From the NCBI RefSeq assembly GCF_001866075.3, contig NZ_CP063356.1, positions 2,780,164 through 2,844,163 of the forward strand: a DNA stretch of 64,000 nt. Reading direction: 5' to 3'. This document shows positions 45,817 to 54,683 of this stretch, piece by piece. Position numbers and translations under genes: made by a program. The notes below the pieces were generated by a model. It saw only the letters and a program-made list of their open reading frames with translations. It searched no databases and was not told the DNA's origin. How positions within the stretch are numbered: position 1 is the stretch's first letter; every line of letters starts with the position of its first letter. The DNA comes from Anaerobacillus isosaccharinicus. GTDB lineage: Bacteria > Bacillota > Bacilli > Bacillales > Anaerobacillaceae.

Positions 45817-47739
45817 ATGGAACAAGTTAAAGTTACTTTCCCAGATGGTGCTGTAAGAGAGTATGATCATGGGGTAACGACTGAGGATATCGCAGCTTCT
45901 ATTAGCCCAGGATTAAAGAAAAAAGCTGTTGCAGGTAAAGTAAATGGCAAAGTCGTTGATTTATTATTACCAATAACTGAAGATGCAGCAGTCGAAATCG
46001 TTACACTTGATTCAAAAGAAGGCTTAGAAGTTTATCGTCATAGTACAGCTCACTTAATGGCCCAAGCTCTAAAGCGTCTATACCCAGAAATTAAGCTTGG
46101 AATTGGTCCAGTTATTGAAAATGGTTTCTATTATGATGTTGATTTAGAAAATCCATTGAAACCAGAAGATCTTCCAGCAATTGAAAAAAAAATGAAAAAA
46201 ATCATTAACGAAAACATTAAGATTGATCGTAAAGTTGTAGCTCGCGAAGAAGCACTACGTATTTACGAGGAAATTGGTGATCATTTAAAACTTGAGTTAA
46301 TTCGTGAGCTTCCTGAAGGAGAAGAAATCTCTATTTATGAGCAAGGGGAATTTTTTGACTTATGTCGAGGACCACACCTTCCTTCAACAGGGAAAATTAA
46401 AGCATTCAAATTAATGAGCATTGCTGGAGCATACTGGCGTGGAAATAGTGACAACCAAATGCTACAACGTATTTATGGAACAGCTTTTCCAAAACAAGCT
46501 GATCTTGATGAATATTTACACTTCATCGAAGAAGCTCAAAAACGTGATCACCGTAAACTGGGTAAAGAGCTACAATTATTCATGTTCTCTGAAGAATCAC
46601 CAGGAATGCCATTTTATTTACCAAAGGGACAAGTTATCCGCACTGAATTAGAGAATTTTTCAAGAGGACTTCAAGTGAAAGCCGGTTATGATGAAGTTCG
46701 TACACCATTCATGATGAACCAACGCTTATGGGAGCAATCAGGTCACTGGGAGCACTACCATGAAAATATGTACTTCTCTGAAGTGGACAATACAAAGTTT
46801 GCGATGAAGCCGATGAATTGCCCTGGACACATGTTAATTTTCAAAAATGAACTACATTCATACCGCGATCTACCAATTCGTATGGCTGAGTTTGGTCAAG
46901 TACACCGTCACGAACTAAGTGGTGCCTTAAACGGAATGATTCGTGTTCGTACATTCTGCCAAGATGATGCGCATATTTTCGTTACACCAAGTCAAATTGA
47001 GTCTGAAATCAAAGAAGTGTTTAAGCTAGTTGATAAGATCTATACAACATTTGGATTTGAATATTCTGTTGAACTTTCGACTAGGCCTGAAAATTCAATG
47101 GGGGATGACAAGCTTTGGGATCAAGCAGAAAATGCTCTTCGTAACGTGTTAGAAGATCTACAGTTACCGTATCAATTAAATGAAGGTGACGGAGCGTTCT
47201 ATGGTCCGAAAATTGATTTCCACATTAAAGATGCACTGAAACGTAGTCATCAATGTGCGACAATTCAAGTTGACTTCCAAATGCCAGAAAAATTTGATTT
47301 AACGTATGTTGATGAAAACAATAACAAAGTACATCCGGTTGTTATTCACCGTGCAATTTTTGGTTCTATTGACCGTTTCTTTGGAATTTTAGTAGAGCAC
47401 TTTGCTGGAGCTTTCCCAACATGGCTTGCCCCTGTTCAAGTAGAAGTAATCCCGGTAAATGAAGTTCATCTTGACTATGCAAAACAAGTGAAAGCTAAGC
47501 TTCAAGAAGCTGGTGTTCGTGTTCACATTGATACTCGTAATGAAAAAATGGGTTACAAAATTCGTGAAGCACAAATGCAGAAAACACCTTATATCCTAGT
47601 TCTAGGTGATAAAGAAATTGAAGAGAGTGCAGTAAATGTTCGTAAATATGGTGAGCAGAATTCAGAAGCTGTTGGCCTTGAAACGTTTATTTTCAATATC
47701 AAAGAAGAAATTGCAACAAGAAAAAATAACTTAGTATAA
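45817..47739 (+). CDS. thrS: ThrS, threonyl-tRNA synthetase
   Basis: This 640-residue class II synthetase charges tRNA-Thr. It has an N-terminal TGS domain (residues 1-62), the second editing domain with HSTAHLMAQALK, and the catalytic core with zinc ligands including the cysteine in AMKPMNCPGH. It also has HRHELSGALNGMIRVRTFCQDDAHIF, class II motif 3 HRAIFGSIDRFFGIL, and a C-terminal anticodon-binding domain. GAAGGAGTG precedes the ATG. Expression is controlled by the T-box leader. Confidence 0.97.
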   Translation: MEQVKVTFPDGAVREYDHGVTTEDIAASISPGLKKKAVAGKVNGKVVDLLLPITEDAAVEIVTLDSKEGLEVYRHSTAHLMAQALKRLYPEIKLGIGPVIENGFYYDVDLENPLKPEDLPAIEKKMKKIINENIKIDRKVVAREEALRIYEEIGDHLKLELIRELPEGEEISIYEQGEFFDLCRGPHLPSTGKIKAFKLMSIAGAYWRGNSDNQMLQRIYGTAFPKQADLDEYLHFIEEAQKRDHRKLGKELQLFMFSEESPGMPFYLPKGQVIRTELENFSRGLQVKAGYDEVRTPFMMNQRLWEQSGHWEHYHENMYFSEVDNTKFAMKPMNCPGHMLIFKNELHSYRDLPIRMAEFGQVHRHELSGALNGMIRVRTFCQDDAHIFVTPSQIESEIKEVFKLVDKIYTTFGFEYSVELSTRPENSMGDDKLWDQAENALRNVLEDLQLPYQLNEGDGAFYGPKIDFHIKDALKRSHQCATIQVDFQMPEKFDLTYVDENNNKVHPVVIHRAIFGSIDRFFGILVEHFAGAFPTWLAPVQVEVIPVNEVHLDYAKQVKAKLQEAGVRVHIDTRNEKMGYKIREAQMQKTPYILVLGDKEIEESAVNVRKYGEQNSEAVGLETFIFNIKEEIATRKNNLV

Positions 47740-47750
47740 CGAGCAAGAAA

Positions 47751-47784
47751 AAAACTGCTGAGAAAAATCTTAGCAGTTTTTTTG
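47751..47784. terminator. thrS terminator
   Basis: AAAACTGCTGAGA with TCTTAGCAGTTTT and a T run. It may also serve the minus-strand gene. Confidence 0.88.
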
Positions 47785-47792
47785 TCTTGTAA

Positions 47793-48233
47793 TTAATATT
47801 TCCTCTCAAAACTAATCCCAGGTCCTTCAAAGGTAATATTTTTTAATATTTGTAATTTATTCTTTCGCTTTGATTTTAAATATCTCATCTCGTATTGGTT
47901 AGCTAAATCTTCTTGTAGACCCTTCGCTTTTATTTCTGCTTTCATTTCATCTAATAAACCTTGAAATACTAGATCAACTTCAGTCTCTAATTTATTTCCT
48001 TTTTCAATATAGGAAAAGAGAATTGGTAGGGTAAGTTCTCCTTTTTCCTTTTTAACTTCATACTCAATGTACGCTTCGTTAATTAGATGGTTAAGCATCA
48101 TAACTGCTTGATCCTCTACTTCTTTAAATTTAGGTAGATATTTCTCAGCTATAATTGTTTCATCATACCCAAAGGCAAACTGATGAGGAGCAAGTAAAAA
48201 GAAGAGTAAAATTCCAATTTTGAATTTGCGCAA
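47793..48233 (-). CDS. secreted hypothetical protein
   Basis: The product of about 146 residues is unrecognised. A Sec signal peptide is clear: basic MRKFKIG, hydrophobic ILLFFLLAPHQFAF, then likely cleavage before YDETII. The mature part is highly charged and helical (VEDQAVMMLNHLINEAYIEY, then KAKGLQEDLANQYEMRY) and could form a coiled coil outside the membrane. TTG at 48233 has AAGGTGG six bases upstream; GTG at 48248 is an in-frame alternative. It is convergent with thrS and divergent from the PAS-GGDEF-EAL gene. Confidence 0.6.
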   Translation of the reverse strand: MRKFKIGILLFFLLAPHQFAFGYDETIIAEKYLPKFKEVEDQAVMMLNHLINEAYIEYEVKKEKGELTLPILFSYIEKGNKLETEVDLVFQGLLDEMKAEIKAKGLQEDLANQYEMRYLKSKRKNKLQILKNITFEGPGISFERKY

Positions 48234-48501
48234 AAAAACCACCTTCACCTTTTAAGATTCTTAAGTTAGTTAAAATTAATGAATATACAAGCCGATATAG
48301 TAGAAGTATGGAACAATTTATTTTATTTTATCCATCCTGAAACACAAAGCCGTAATATAGTAACAATTCTACTGCTAAGTCAAGAAGACATTATGCTAAA
48401 ATATATAATTATAGATAAGATTTTAATTGCCTGAATATTAAAATAAATATAAAATGGTTTTATTAGGGAAGGCGAGACATTCTTCTCAAGGGGGAATATT
48501 G

Positions 48502-50679
48502 ATGGACAAGGATTCGAACATAAATAGATTTATTACACCTACAAATCTAGTCTCCGAACTAAGACGTGAGCTTGAACATATATCACTGGATAACACGGAA
48601 ATAAAGGAAATATTAGATGAGTTATCGGATCTTTGTTATGCCTTAGATCATTCTTCAATTGTTGCTGTTACAGATAAGCGTGGTATTATCTTAAGTGTAA
48701 ATGACACATTTTGCCAAATTTCTAAGTATACAAGGGATGAACTAGTAGGTAAAAGCCATACAATGCTTAAATCTGGTTACCATTCAGAGGAATTCTTCGA
48801 AAGGATGTGGAGGACGATTACATCTGGAAATGTCTGGGAAGGTGAAGTGAAAAATCGTGCTAAAGATGGAAGTCACTATTGGGTGAAAACAGCGATTTTT
48901 CCATTAACAGATGAACATGGCAAGCCATATAAGTATATATCCGTTCGAACAGACATCACTGAAGGAAAAGTCTATGAAGGAAAAGTCAGAGAACTACTGA
49001 AAAATGATTTTGGACAAGTTATGCAGAGCTTAGACAATTTTGTTTTTAGATTGAAAATCTCTCAGAGTAATCAATATATCTTTACATTAATTGCAGGAAA
49101 GCTTGCTAATGAACTAGGAATGATTGAGAAAGAGCACCTACATAAAGCTGTTATTGATATCTTCCCAAAGGATATTTATAAAAAACTGCTAAAACCTGTA
49201 AAAGAAACATTTAATGGTGTTACAAATAAATTTGAATTGAAATATAACAACAAATATCTATACGTGACTCTCTCACCGTTTTTTCGAGATGGAGTCGTAA
49301 AAGAAATTGTTGGTTCAGTTAGCGATATTACAGATTTAAAAAATTCAGAACTAATCGTGGAGCACATGGCATATCATGATTCGTTAACAGACTTGCCTAA
49401 CCGTAGAGTGTTAGACAAAGATTTATCGCATTTGCTAGTCGATGCAAAAGAACTGGACAAACAAGTAGCTGTCCTCTTAATAGACTTAGACCATTTTAAA
49501 CGCATTAATGACACACTCGGTCATGCTGTTGGTGACTATATACTAATAATGGCAGCCCACCGTCTCCAAAAAATGAATTTAAAACAATTTGCTCAAGATT
49601 ATTCGTTGTACCACCTAGGTGGTGATGAGTTTGTTTTCGTCCTTCATAATTCAACGGAAAATAACGTTCAAAAGGTATGTGAGCACATAATAAAAGTATT
49701 TGAAAGTCCATTTCTATATAAGCAAGCAGATATTCATTTGAAAATTACAATTGGGGTTAGTATTTATCCTTCAGGAGGAGAAAACCCAGAAGATCTCGTA
49801 AAAAATTGCGATATCGCTCTATTTGCTGCAAAAGAAAAAGGGCGTAATATGTACTTATTTTATAATTCTGAGATGAATGAAACCTTAGTCAATAAATTAA
49901 AAATCGAAAATGATCTCCGAAAAGCACTTTCATTGGGAAATCAGCTACAGCTTTACTTTCAGCCACAACTAGATATATGCAAAAATCAAATTGTTGGATT
50001 AGAAGCGCTTATTCGTTGGTTTCATCCTGAAAAAGGGTATATACCGCCACTTGACTTTATCCAAGTAGCTGAAGATAGTGGTTTAATCATTCAACTGAGT
50101 GATTGGGTTTTAAAAGAAGCTTGTGCACAGCTAAGAAAATGGCAAAATCAAGGCCACACCAACTTAAGAGTTAGTGTTAACATTGCCACGAAACATTTTC
50201 AACATCCAGGTTTCGTATCGGATGTAACAAAGATTTTAGCTGAAGCCCAAGTATCACCGACAATGTTAGAATTAGAAATTACAGAGAATAGTTTATTGGA
50301 CAGTACAAAATCTACGATCGATACATTGAAGGAAATCTACGATTTAGGTATTAAAATTGCCATTGATGATTTTGGGACAGGCTACTCTTCGTTGAGTTAT
50401 TTAAAGAAATTCCCTATCTCTACCTTAAAAATTGATCAAACGTTTGTTTACGAGTTACCAGAAAACAATGGAGACCGTGCAATCGTTTCATCAATCATTA
50501 ATTTAGCGCATAATTTAGGCCTACGTGTTATAGCTGAAGGGGTAGAAAATAAAGAAGCGTTACATTACTTGCAACAAGAAAATTGTGATGAAATGCAAGG
50601 GTATTACTTTAGTCGGCCACTCCCAGCAGAAGATGCAACAGCATTGTTGGAAAAACATTCTACTAAAACTTGTTTATAA
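48502..50679 (+). CDS. PAS-GGDEF-EAL cyclic-di-GMP signalling protein
   Basis: This 725-residue cytoplasmic protein has PAS 1 with PAC (about residues 40-165), a second PAS-like domain (about 170-285), GGDEF (about 290-455) and EAL (about 465-715). GGDEF carries the intact LGGDEFVF signature, so diguanylate cyclase activity is possible. EAL has EALIRW, ELEITENSLL, IDDFGTGYSSLSYLK and IAEGVEN, with the metal ligands for c-di-GMP phosphodiesterase. Both activities are formally possible. There is no membrane helix, and the PAS domains suggest a soluble redox or ligand signal. ATG at 48502 follows AAGGGGG. Confidence 0.92.
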   Translation: MDKDSNINRFITPTNLVSELRRELEHISLDNTEIKEILDELSDLCYALDHSSIVAVTDKRGIILSVNDTFCQISKYTRDELVGKSHTMLKSGYHSEEFFERMWRTITSGNVWEGEVKNRAKDGSHYWVKTAIFPLTDEHGKPYKYISVRTDITEGKVYEGKVRELLKNDFGQVMQSLDNFVFRLKISQSNQYIFTLIAGKLANELGMIEKEHLHKAVIDIFPKDIYKKLLKPVKETFNGVTNKFELKYNNKYLYVTLSPFFRDGVVKEIVGSVSDITDLKNSELIVEHMAYHDSLTDLPNRRVLDKDLSHLLVDAKELDKQVAVLLIDLDHFKRINDTLGHAVGDYILIMAAHRLQKMNLKQFAQDYSLYHLGGDEFVFVLHNSTENNVQKVCEHIIKVFESPFLYKQADIHLKITIGVSIYPSGGENPEDLVKNCDIALFAAKEKGRNMYLFYNSEMNETLVNKLKIENDLRKALSLGNQLQLYFQPQLDICKNQIVGLEALIRWFHPEKGYIPPLDFIQVAEDSGLIIQLSDWVLKEACAQLRKWQNQGHTNLRVSVNIATKHFQHPGFVSDVTKILAEAQVSPTMLELEITENSLLDSTKSTIDTLKEIYDLGIKIAIDDFGTGYSSLSYLKKFPISTLKIDQTFVYELPENNGDRAIVSSIINLAHNLGLRVIAEGVENKEALHYLQQENCDEMQGYYFSRPLPAEDATALLEKHSTKTCL

Positions 50680-50766
50680 ATTTTAAAAAAAGACTTGTAA
50701 TGTCTGCTACTTTCTTGTTAAGATAAACAAGTCGATTTTATACAATAATTTTTGGTTAACAACCAG

Positions 50767-50836
50767 TGAATTTCATAATGAAAAAACGAGCCATATCAAA
50801 CTACTTAATGGCGATAATAGAGAATTATGAAATTCA
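50767..50836. repeat. 70-bp inverted-end element, family A copy 3
   Basis: Perfect ends TGAATTTCATAAT and ATTATGAAATTCA, with inside CATATCAAACTACTTAATGG shared with copy 2. It lies 36 bp before the infC promoter. Confidence 0.78.
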
Positions 50837-50872
50837 TTAAACTGAAAGCTGCTTAATGCTTCTTTTGATAAG

Positions 50873-50901
50873 TTGACAAACACATTGCTTCTTGATATAG
50901 T
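50873..50901 (+). promoter_or_regulatory. sigma-A promoter of the infC operon
   Basis: TTGACA (50873-50878), a 17-base spacer and TATAGT (50896-50901). A near-consensus housekeeping promoter just before the L20 leader. Confidence 0.85.
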
Positions 50902-50907
50902 AGCTTA

Positions 50908-51045
50908 GTGAATAAAATATTGGACCAATGCAAGAAGAAGCGCCCGCTTCTCACCTGGCTGACTAAATGAGTCTGCAGGTTACTTTAGTTGATTACAAAT
51001 CAATAGGTGTGGGCGTAATATGCGTCTACACCTTTTTTATTTGGA
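50908..51045 (+). promoter_or_regulatory. L20 leader (infC-rpmI-rplT attenuator)
   Basis: CGCCCGCTTCTCACCTGGCT, then CTGCAGGTTACT and the terminator-like AGGTGTGGGCG with GCGTCTACACCTTTTTT (51005-51038). This matches the Bacillus L20 leader, where free L20 promotes premature termination. With the promoter and family A element it accounts for the 519-bp gap. Confidence 0.88.
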
Positions 51046-51198
51046 AAAGACAGTCAATCTTCCAAATGAGTGTTTCGTTTTTTCCTGCTTGGATCCTATC
51101 ATGTAGAACAACTGGAGATATTCGTTGGGCTACGAAAACTAGGTTTACTATTGAAATTAATAAGCAAAGTTTTTAACAAATCATGGAGGTGGCTAGTT

Positions 51199-51714
51199 AT
51201 TAGTAAAGACATGTTAGTCAATGAGGGTATTCGTGCCCGAGAAGTTCGTCTTATTGGCCCTAATGGAGATCAAATTGGGGTAAAGACAAGACAAGAAGCT
51301 TTAGAAATGGCTCAAAACGCAAACCTTGACTTAGTTATGGTTGCACCTGCTGCTAAACCGCCAGTATGTCGTATTATGGACTTTGGTAAGTTTAGATATG
51401 AACAGCAAAAGAAAGATAAAGAAGCTCGTAAAAATCAAAAGATCATCACAACTAAAGAGGTTCGTTTGAGCCCAACTATCGAGTTGAATGACTTTAACAC
51501 GAAGCTTCGCAATGCTAGAAAGTTTCTTGAAAAAGGAGATAAAGTAAAAGCAGCGATCCGTTTCCGCGGTCGTGCAATTACTCATTCTCAGATCGGTAAA
51601 GTTGTTCTAGAGCGTTTGGCTAAAGAATGTGAAGACATCGCATCGATCGAATCGGCTCCAAAAATGGAAGGCCGAAGCATGTTCTTAATTTTAGCTCCAA
51701 AAGCTGAAAAATAA
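51199..51714 (+). CDS. infC: InfC, translation initiation factor IF-3, ATT start
   Basis: This 171-residue IF-3 binds the 30S subunit and checks start-codon pairing. The N-domain is [21 protein letters not shown], and the C-domain starts near [20 protein letters not shown]. The true start is ATT at 51199. It gives the family sequence (M)[12 protein letters not shown], with GGAGGT eight bases upstream. An ATT start is the known autoregulatory device of infC. The longer frame from 51070 runs back into leader RNA and is rejected. Confidence 0.93.
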   Translation: MSKDMLVNEGIRAREVRLIGPNGDQIGVKTRQEALEMAQNANLDLVMVAPAAKPPVCRIMDFGKFRYEQQKKDKEARKNQKIITTKEVRLSPTIELNDFNTKLRNARKFLEKGDKVKAAIRFRGRAITHSQIGKVVLERLAKECEDIASIESAPKMEGRSMFLILAPKAEK

Positions 51715-51784
51715 GCTTAATTTTATAGATGAAGCTTGAACATGAAGTTCTTAATAGTAGTAATGAATAAGGGAGGATTTACCC

Positions 51785-51985
51785 ATGCCTAAAATGAAAA
51801 CTCACCGTGGTGCGGCAAAACGTTTTAAGAAAACAGGCTCTGGAAAGCTTAAGCGCTCGCACGCATACACAAGTCACTTATTTGCAAACAAATCAACAAA
51901 AGCAAAACGTAAGCTTCGTAAAGCCGCTATCGTTTCTAGTGGAGATTACAAACGTATTCGTGAAATGTTAACGTACAAAAAATAA
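51785..51985 (+). CDS. rpmI: RpmI, ribosomal protein L35
   Basis: This 66-residue basic protein ([20 protein letters not shown]) is the large-subunit protein bL35, of standard length. GGGAGG precedes the ATG. It is the second gene of infC-rpmI-rplT. Confidence 0.97.
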   Translation: MPKMKTHRGAAKRFKKTGSGKLKRSHAYTSHLFANKSTKAKRKLRKAAIVSSGDYKRIREMLTYKK

Positions 51986-52031
51986 TTGATTATTTTCAAC
52001 ACAATGTTGAGAATTTGAGGAGGGAAACACG

Positions 52032-52385
52032 ATGCCAAGAGTAAAAGGCGGTTATGTCGCTCGTCGTCGTCGTAAGAAAGTATTAAAGTTAGCTAAAGGT
52101 TACCATGGTTCCAAACATAGATTGTTTAAAACTGCGCAAGTACAAGTAATGAAATCATTACTTTATGCTTACCGTGATCGTCGCCAAAAGAAGCGTGACT
52201 TCCGTAAGCTTTGGATTACTCGTATTAACGCAGCTGCTCGTATTAACGGTCTTTCATATAGCCGTTTAATGCACGGATTAAAACTTGCTGGAATTGAAGT
52301 TAATCGCAAAATGCTTGCTGATTTAGCTGTTAATGACGAAAATGCATTCGCACAATTAGCTGCAAAAGCAAAAGCAAGTCTATAA
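52032..52385 (+). CDS. rplT: RplT, ribosomal protein L20
   Basis: This 117-residue protein bL20 is needed early in 50S assembly and is the probable regulator of its own operon through the L20 leader. The N-terminal basic extension is [18 protein letters not shown], and the globular C-domain includes [33 protein letters not shown] precedes the ATG. A terminator follows. Confidence 0.97.
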   Translation: MPRVKGGYVARRRRKKVLKLAKGYHGSKHRLFKTAQVQVMKSLLYAYRDRRQKKRDFRKLWITRINAAARINGLSYSRLMHGLKLAGIEVNRKMLADLAVNDENAFAQLAAKAKASL

Positions 52386-52404
52386 TTTTATTGTCAAACA
52401 ATTG

Positions 52405-52440
52405 AAAAGTCACTCTCAAGTAGTTGAGGGTGGCTTTTTT
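52405..52440 (+). terminator. infC-rpmI-rplT terminator
   Basis: AGTCACTCTCAA with TTGAGGGTGGCT, then TTTTTT. Confidence 0.85.
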
Positions 52441-52442
52441 AC

Positions 52443-52539
52443 AGTTTAGAGTGTAAAGTTTAGAGTGTATAGTGATGAAAGTAAGGCAACGAAGAAAAAC
52501 CTACACAACTCTGAACTCTACACTCTACACTTTAAACTA
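52443..52539. repeat. family B repeat, copy B9 (AGAGTG subtype)
   Basis: AGTTTAGAGTGTAAAG on the left and ACTCTACACTCTACACTTTA on the right. The core is degraded (CAACGAAG). The right end touches the ysdA ribosome site. Confidence 0.65.
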
Positions 52540-52558
52540 GAGAAGGTTGGTCTTTACA

Positions 52559-52822
52559 GTGGCAATTTTAGTACTAGTCGCATATGCTTTCTTTATAAAT
52601 GTCATTTCTATTACCTTTATGTATATAGACAAGCAAAAGGCTCAAAACGGACAATGGCGTATTCCTGAACGAAATCTTTTTTATATTGCCATTGCTGGTG
52701 GTAGTATCGGAATTTTTATTGGTATGAGGTTATTCCGACATAAAACGAAACACCCCACATTTAAAATAGGGATCCCATTAATCTTTTTACTACAATTTGT
52801 CCTAATTAGTTATTATCTATAA
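52559..52822 (+). CDS. ysdA: YsdA-like DUF1294 membrane protein
   Basis: This 87-residue membrane protein belongs to the DUF1294 family. It has a short N-terminal helix, the conserved cytoplasmic stretch MYIDKQKAQNGQWRIPE, a second helix with GGSIGIFIGM, the RHKTKHPTF loop and a C-terminal helix. The function is unknown. GTG at 52559 follows AGAGAAGG by 12 bases; TTG at 52547 directly abuts that site, so it is less likely. It lies after rplT as in B. subtilis. Confidence 0.8.
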   Translation: MAILVLVAYAFFINVISITFMYIDKQKAQNGQWRIPERNLFYIAIAGGSIGIFIGMRLFRHKTKHPTFKIGIPLIFLLQFVLISYYL

Positions 52823-52931
52823 ATTAGTTTCATAAAGGTTTATAGACGATGTTCAACGGAGTCTAGTAACGAGTGGCGTCTCAATCTTTCGTTGTCAACT
52901 TTTGAACAGTCTTATAATGAGGAGGGAACTC

Positions 52932-53516
52932 ATGATTGAAAACTTATCAGAAGCCATTCCCGTCTATATTGAACAGAGTGGAATATTAGCGCCAATATTA
53001 TTTGTATTGCTTCATCTAATTCGTCCATTATTGTTTCTTCCTGTTATCTTTGTATGTATGGTTGGTGGTTATTTATTTGGGGTTGTTTATGGTTCAATTT
53101 TTTCTATTATCGGATTGACTTTAATGTGCATCATATTTTACTTTGTAGCTCAAAAGTTCCCAAATCTTCTATCTAGGTTTGCGAAAATGAATGATAATAT
53201 GCTCAAAAAAGGACCAATAACAATGAACCAAATCATGATCTTAAGAATGGTTCCTTTTGCTCACTTTCACTTGTTATCACTTTATGTGATGCAGCAGACA
53301 AAATCATTTAAGGATTACGTTAAATACTCATTTTTAGGTATCATTTTACCTTCAATTATTTTTACAAGTTTTGGACAAATGATCATTGATTTACCGTTAT
53401 TCTATTCTGTAGTTCTATTAGTATTTTTATCAGTGATCTTTTTTGGTTTTAGACGAAAAAACTCAGAAAAACAAACAAACATTCAATGGAAAAAATTCTT
53501 TAAAGCAAGTTCATAA
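52932..53516 (+). CDS. VTT-domain (TVP38/TMEM64, DedA-like) membrane protein
   Basis: This 194-residue membrane protein has a VTT/SNARE-associated Golgi fold (about five hydrophobic segments). It shows the family pattern RPLLFLPVIFVCMVGGYLFG and, later, ILRMVPFAHFHLLSLYVM. Relatives are proposed lipid scramblases or transporters, so a role in membrane lipid handling is only inferred. ATG at 52932 follows GGAGGG; a longer in-frame start at 52902 is unsupported. It converges with ysdB over a shared terminator. Confidence 0.82.
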   Translation: MIENLSEAIPVYIEQSGILAPILFVLLHLIRPLLFLPVIFVCMVGGYLFGVVYGSIFSIIGLTLMCIIFYFVAQKFPNLLSRFAKMNDNMLKKGPITMNQIMILRMVPFAHFHLLSLYVMQQTKSFKDYVKYSFLGIILPSIIFTSFGQMIIDLPLFYSVVLLVFLSVIFFGFRRKNSEKQTNIQWKKFFKASS

Positions 53517-53517
53517 T

Positions 53518-53563
53518 AAAAAGGCTGTAATTGTCTCACGTACGTGACATTTACAGCCTTTAA
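53518..53563. terminator. convergent terminator, VTT protein and ysdB
   Basis: AAAGGCTGTAA and TTACAGCCTTT enclose an inner palindrome CACGTACGTG. Confidence 0.85.
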
Positions 53564-53565
53564 CT

Positions 53566-53946
53566 TTATCGTAGCAAATTGTTAATTGGATTTTTCCATT
53601 CAACTTTTGTGTTAGGATAAGCTACTAAAATTTCTTTTTCAATAAAATAGAAGTCCTCTTTGTTTAATCCTTGAAGCTTATCCGTATTTCTTGCCCATAC
53701 TTGAACACTAACGACTTCAAAGGCGCTTTCGGTCGTTCCTAAATATTTTTCCCCTTCAAATAGAACCCCACGATACGTAATGAGAAAGTTTTTTCTAACA
53801 TTTTGCTTATCATCTAAAAAGTAAAATAGTTTTTTTTCATGTGCTAATTCAAGCTTTCGTTTAGGATTTACAAAATATTTAATGGCGCTATATGCTAAAA
53901 TAAAAACGGCAGCTAAAATTAAAATTCTAAACAGGAAAACAGCCAT
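53566..53946 (-). CDS. ysdB: YsdB, sigma-W regulon protein
   Basis: This 126-residue protein has one N-terminal membrane helix (about residues 4-24) and a soluble domain with the family pattern NPKRKLELAHEKKLFYFLDD and RKNFLITYRGVLFEGEKYLG. YsdB of B. subtilis is induced by sigma-W, the envelope-stress factor; its biochemical role is unknown. A sigma-W-type promoter is present 80 bases upstream (54027-54053). The gene converges with the VTT gene. Confidence 0.88.
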   Translation of the reverse strand: MAVFLFRILILAAVFILAYSAIKYFVNPKRKLELAHEKKLFYFLDDKQNVRKNFLITYRGVLFEGEKYLGTTESAFEVVSVQVWARNTDKLQGLNKEDFYFIEKEILVAYPNTKVEWKNPINNLLR

Positions 53947-54026
53947 TGTTCATCACTCCTAGTTAAGGTTCATCCTTAGTATATTACCGAACGCTTTAAT
54001 TACAAAAAAACTTTTCTTCTTTTAGC

Positions 54027-54053
54027 TACGTATGAAATATTAAAAAGGTTTCA
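54027..54053 (-). promoter_or_regulatory. sigma-W-type promoter of ysdB
   Basis: On the minus strand, TGAAAC (54053-54048), a 17-base spacer starting CTTTTT, then CGTA (54030-54027). It fits the ECF sigma-W -35/-10 pattern and points at ysdB. Confidence 0.75.
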
Positions 54054-54082
54054 ATTATTTAATAGGGATGTGTATTTTTTTT

Positions 54083-54568
54083 ATGAATTTAGAAAAAATG
54101 TTTCAAATGCAAAAAGATCTTGATGATCGAATTAGAGTTGAGCATAATCTAGTTAATTCAAACTTAATTGAAGAAAAAATTTTAGCATTCCAAGTCGAAC
54201 TTGGAGAGCTCGCTAATGAAACAAGGTGTTTTAAGTACTGGAGCTTAAGACCAGCAAGTGCAAGAGACGTAATTTTAGAGGAATATGTTGATGGAGTTCA
54301 TTTTCTCCTCTCTATTGGGTTGGATCTCCATACTACTGACTTAAAAATTGATCAGCTTGTTGGTGAAGAAAGTCTGACAAAACAATTCGCGCTGCTTTTT
54401 GAACTGAGCGGTCAATTAGGAAAAACAAAAAGTCTCGAGGACTTTATTAACCTTTTCCAGCACTACATATACTTAGGAAAACAATTAAATTTTACACCAA
54501 CTGATATAGAAGCTGCTTATATCGGGAAAAATGAAGTGAACCACCAAAGGCAAAATCAAGGATATTAG
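54083..54568 (+). CDS. dimeric-type dUTP diphosphatase (dUTPase_2/MazG-like)
   Basis: This 161-residue all-helical NTP pyrophosphohydrolase belongs to the dimeric dUTPase family. It probably hydrolyses dUTP to dUMP and pyrophosphate, keeping uracil out of DNA. The magnesium-binding helices appear as FQVELGELANETRCFKYWS (ExxE) and ILEEYVDGVHFLLSIG (ExxxD). ATG at 54083 gives the family-like start MNLEKMFQMQKDLD, though AGGG is about 16 bases upstream. The earlier ATG at 54068 overlaps the ribosome-site region. Confidence 0.85.
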   Translation: MNLEKMFQMQKDLDDRIRVEHNLVNSNLIEEKILAFQVELGELANETRCFKYWSLRPASARDVILEEYVDGVHFLLSIGLDLHTTDLKIDQLVGEESLTKQFALLFELSGQLGKTKSLEDFINLFQHYIYLGKQLNFTPTDIEAAYIGKNEVNHQRQNQGY

Positions 54569-54683
54569 TAAAAGGGATAGAGGTTGGAAAGCTTTCCTTC
54601 TAAAGGTTAGGGAGACATTTATTGAGAAATATTTCGAATATCGGTATAATTAATATTGAATACATATTTATTAGGGGGTACAT

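Noticed and set aside
48249-48501. Cyclic-di-GMP riboswitch upstream of the PAS-GGDEF-EAL gene
   Set aside because: No recognisable GEMM aptamer or terminator/antiterminator pair is visible in the leader.
51070-51198. 43-residue extension of IF-3
   Set aside because: It runs into the leader and is not family-like; the ATT at 51199 has the Shine-Dalgarno sequence and the conserved N-terminus.
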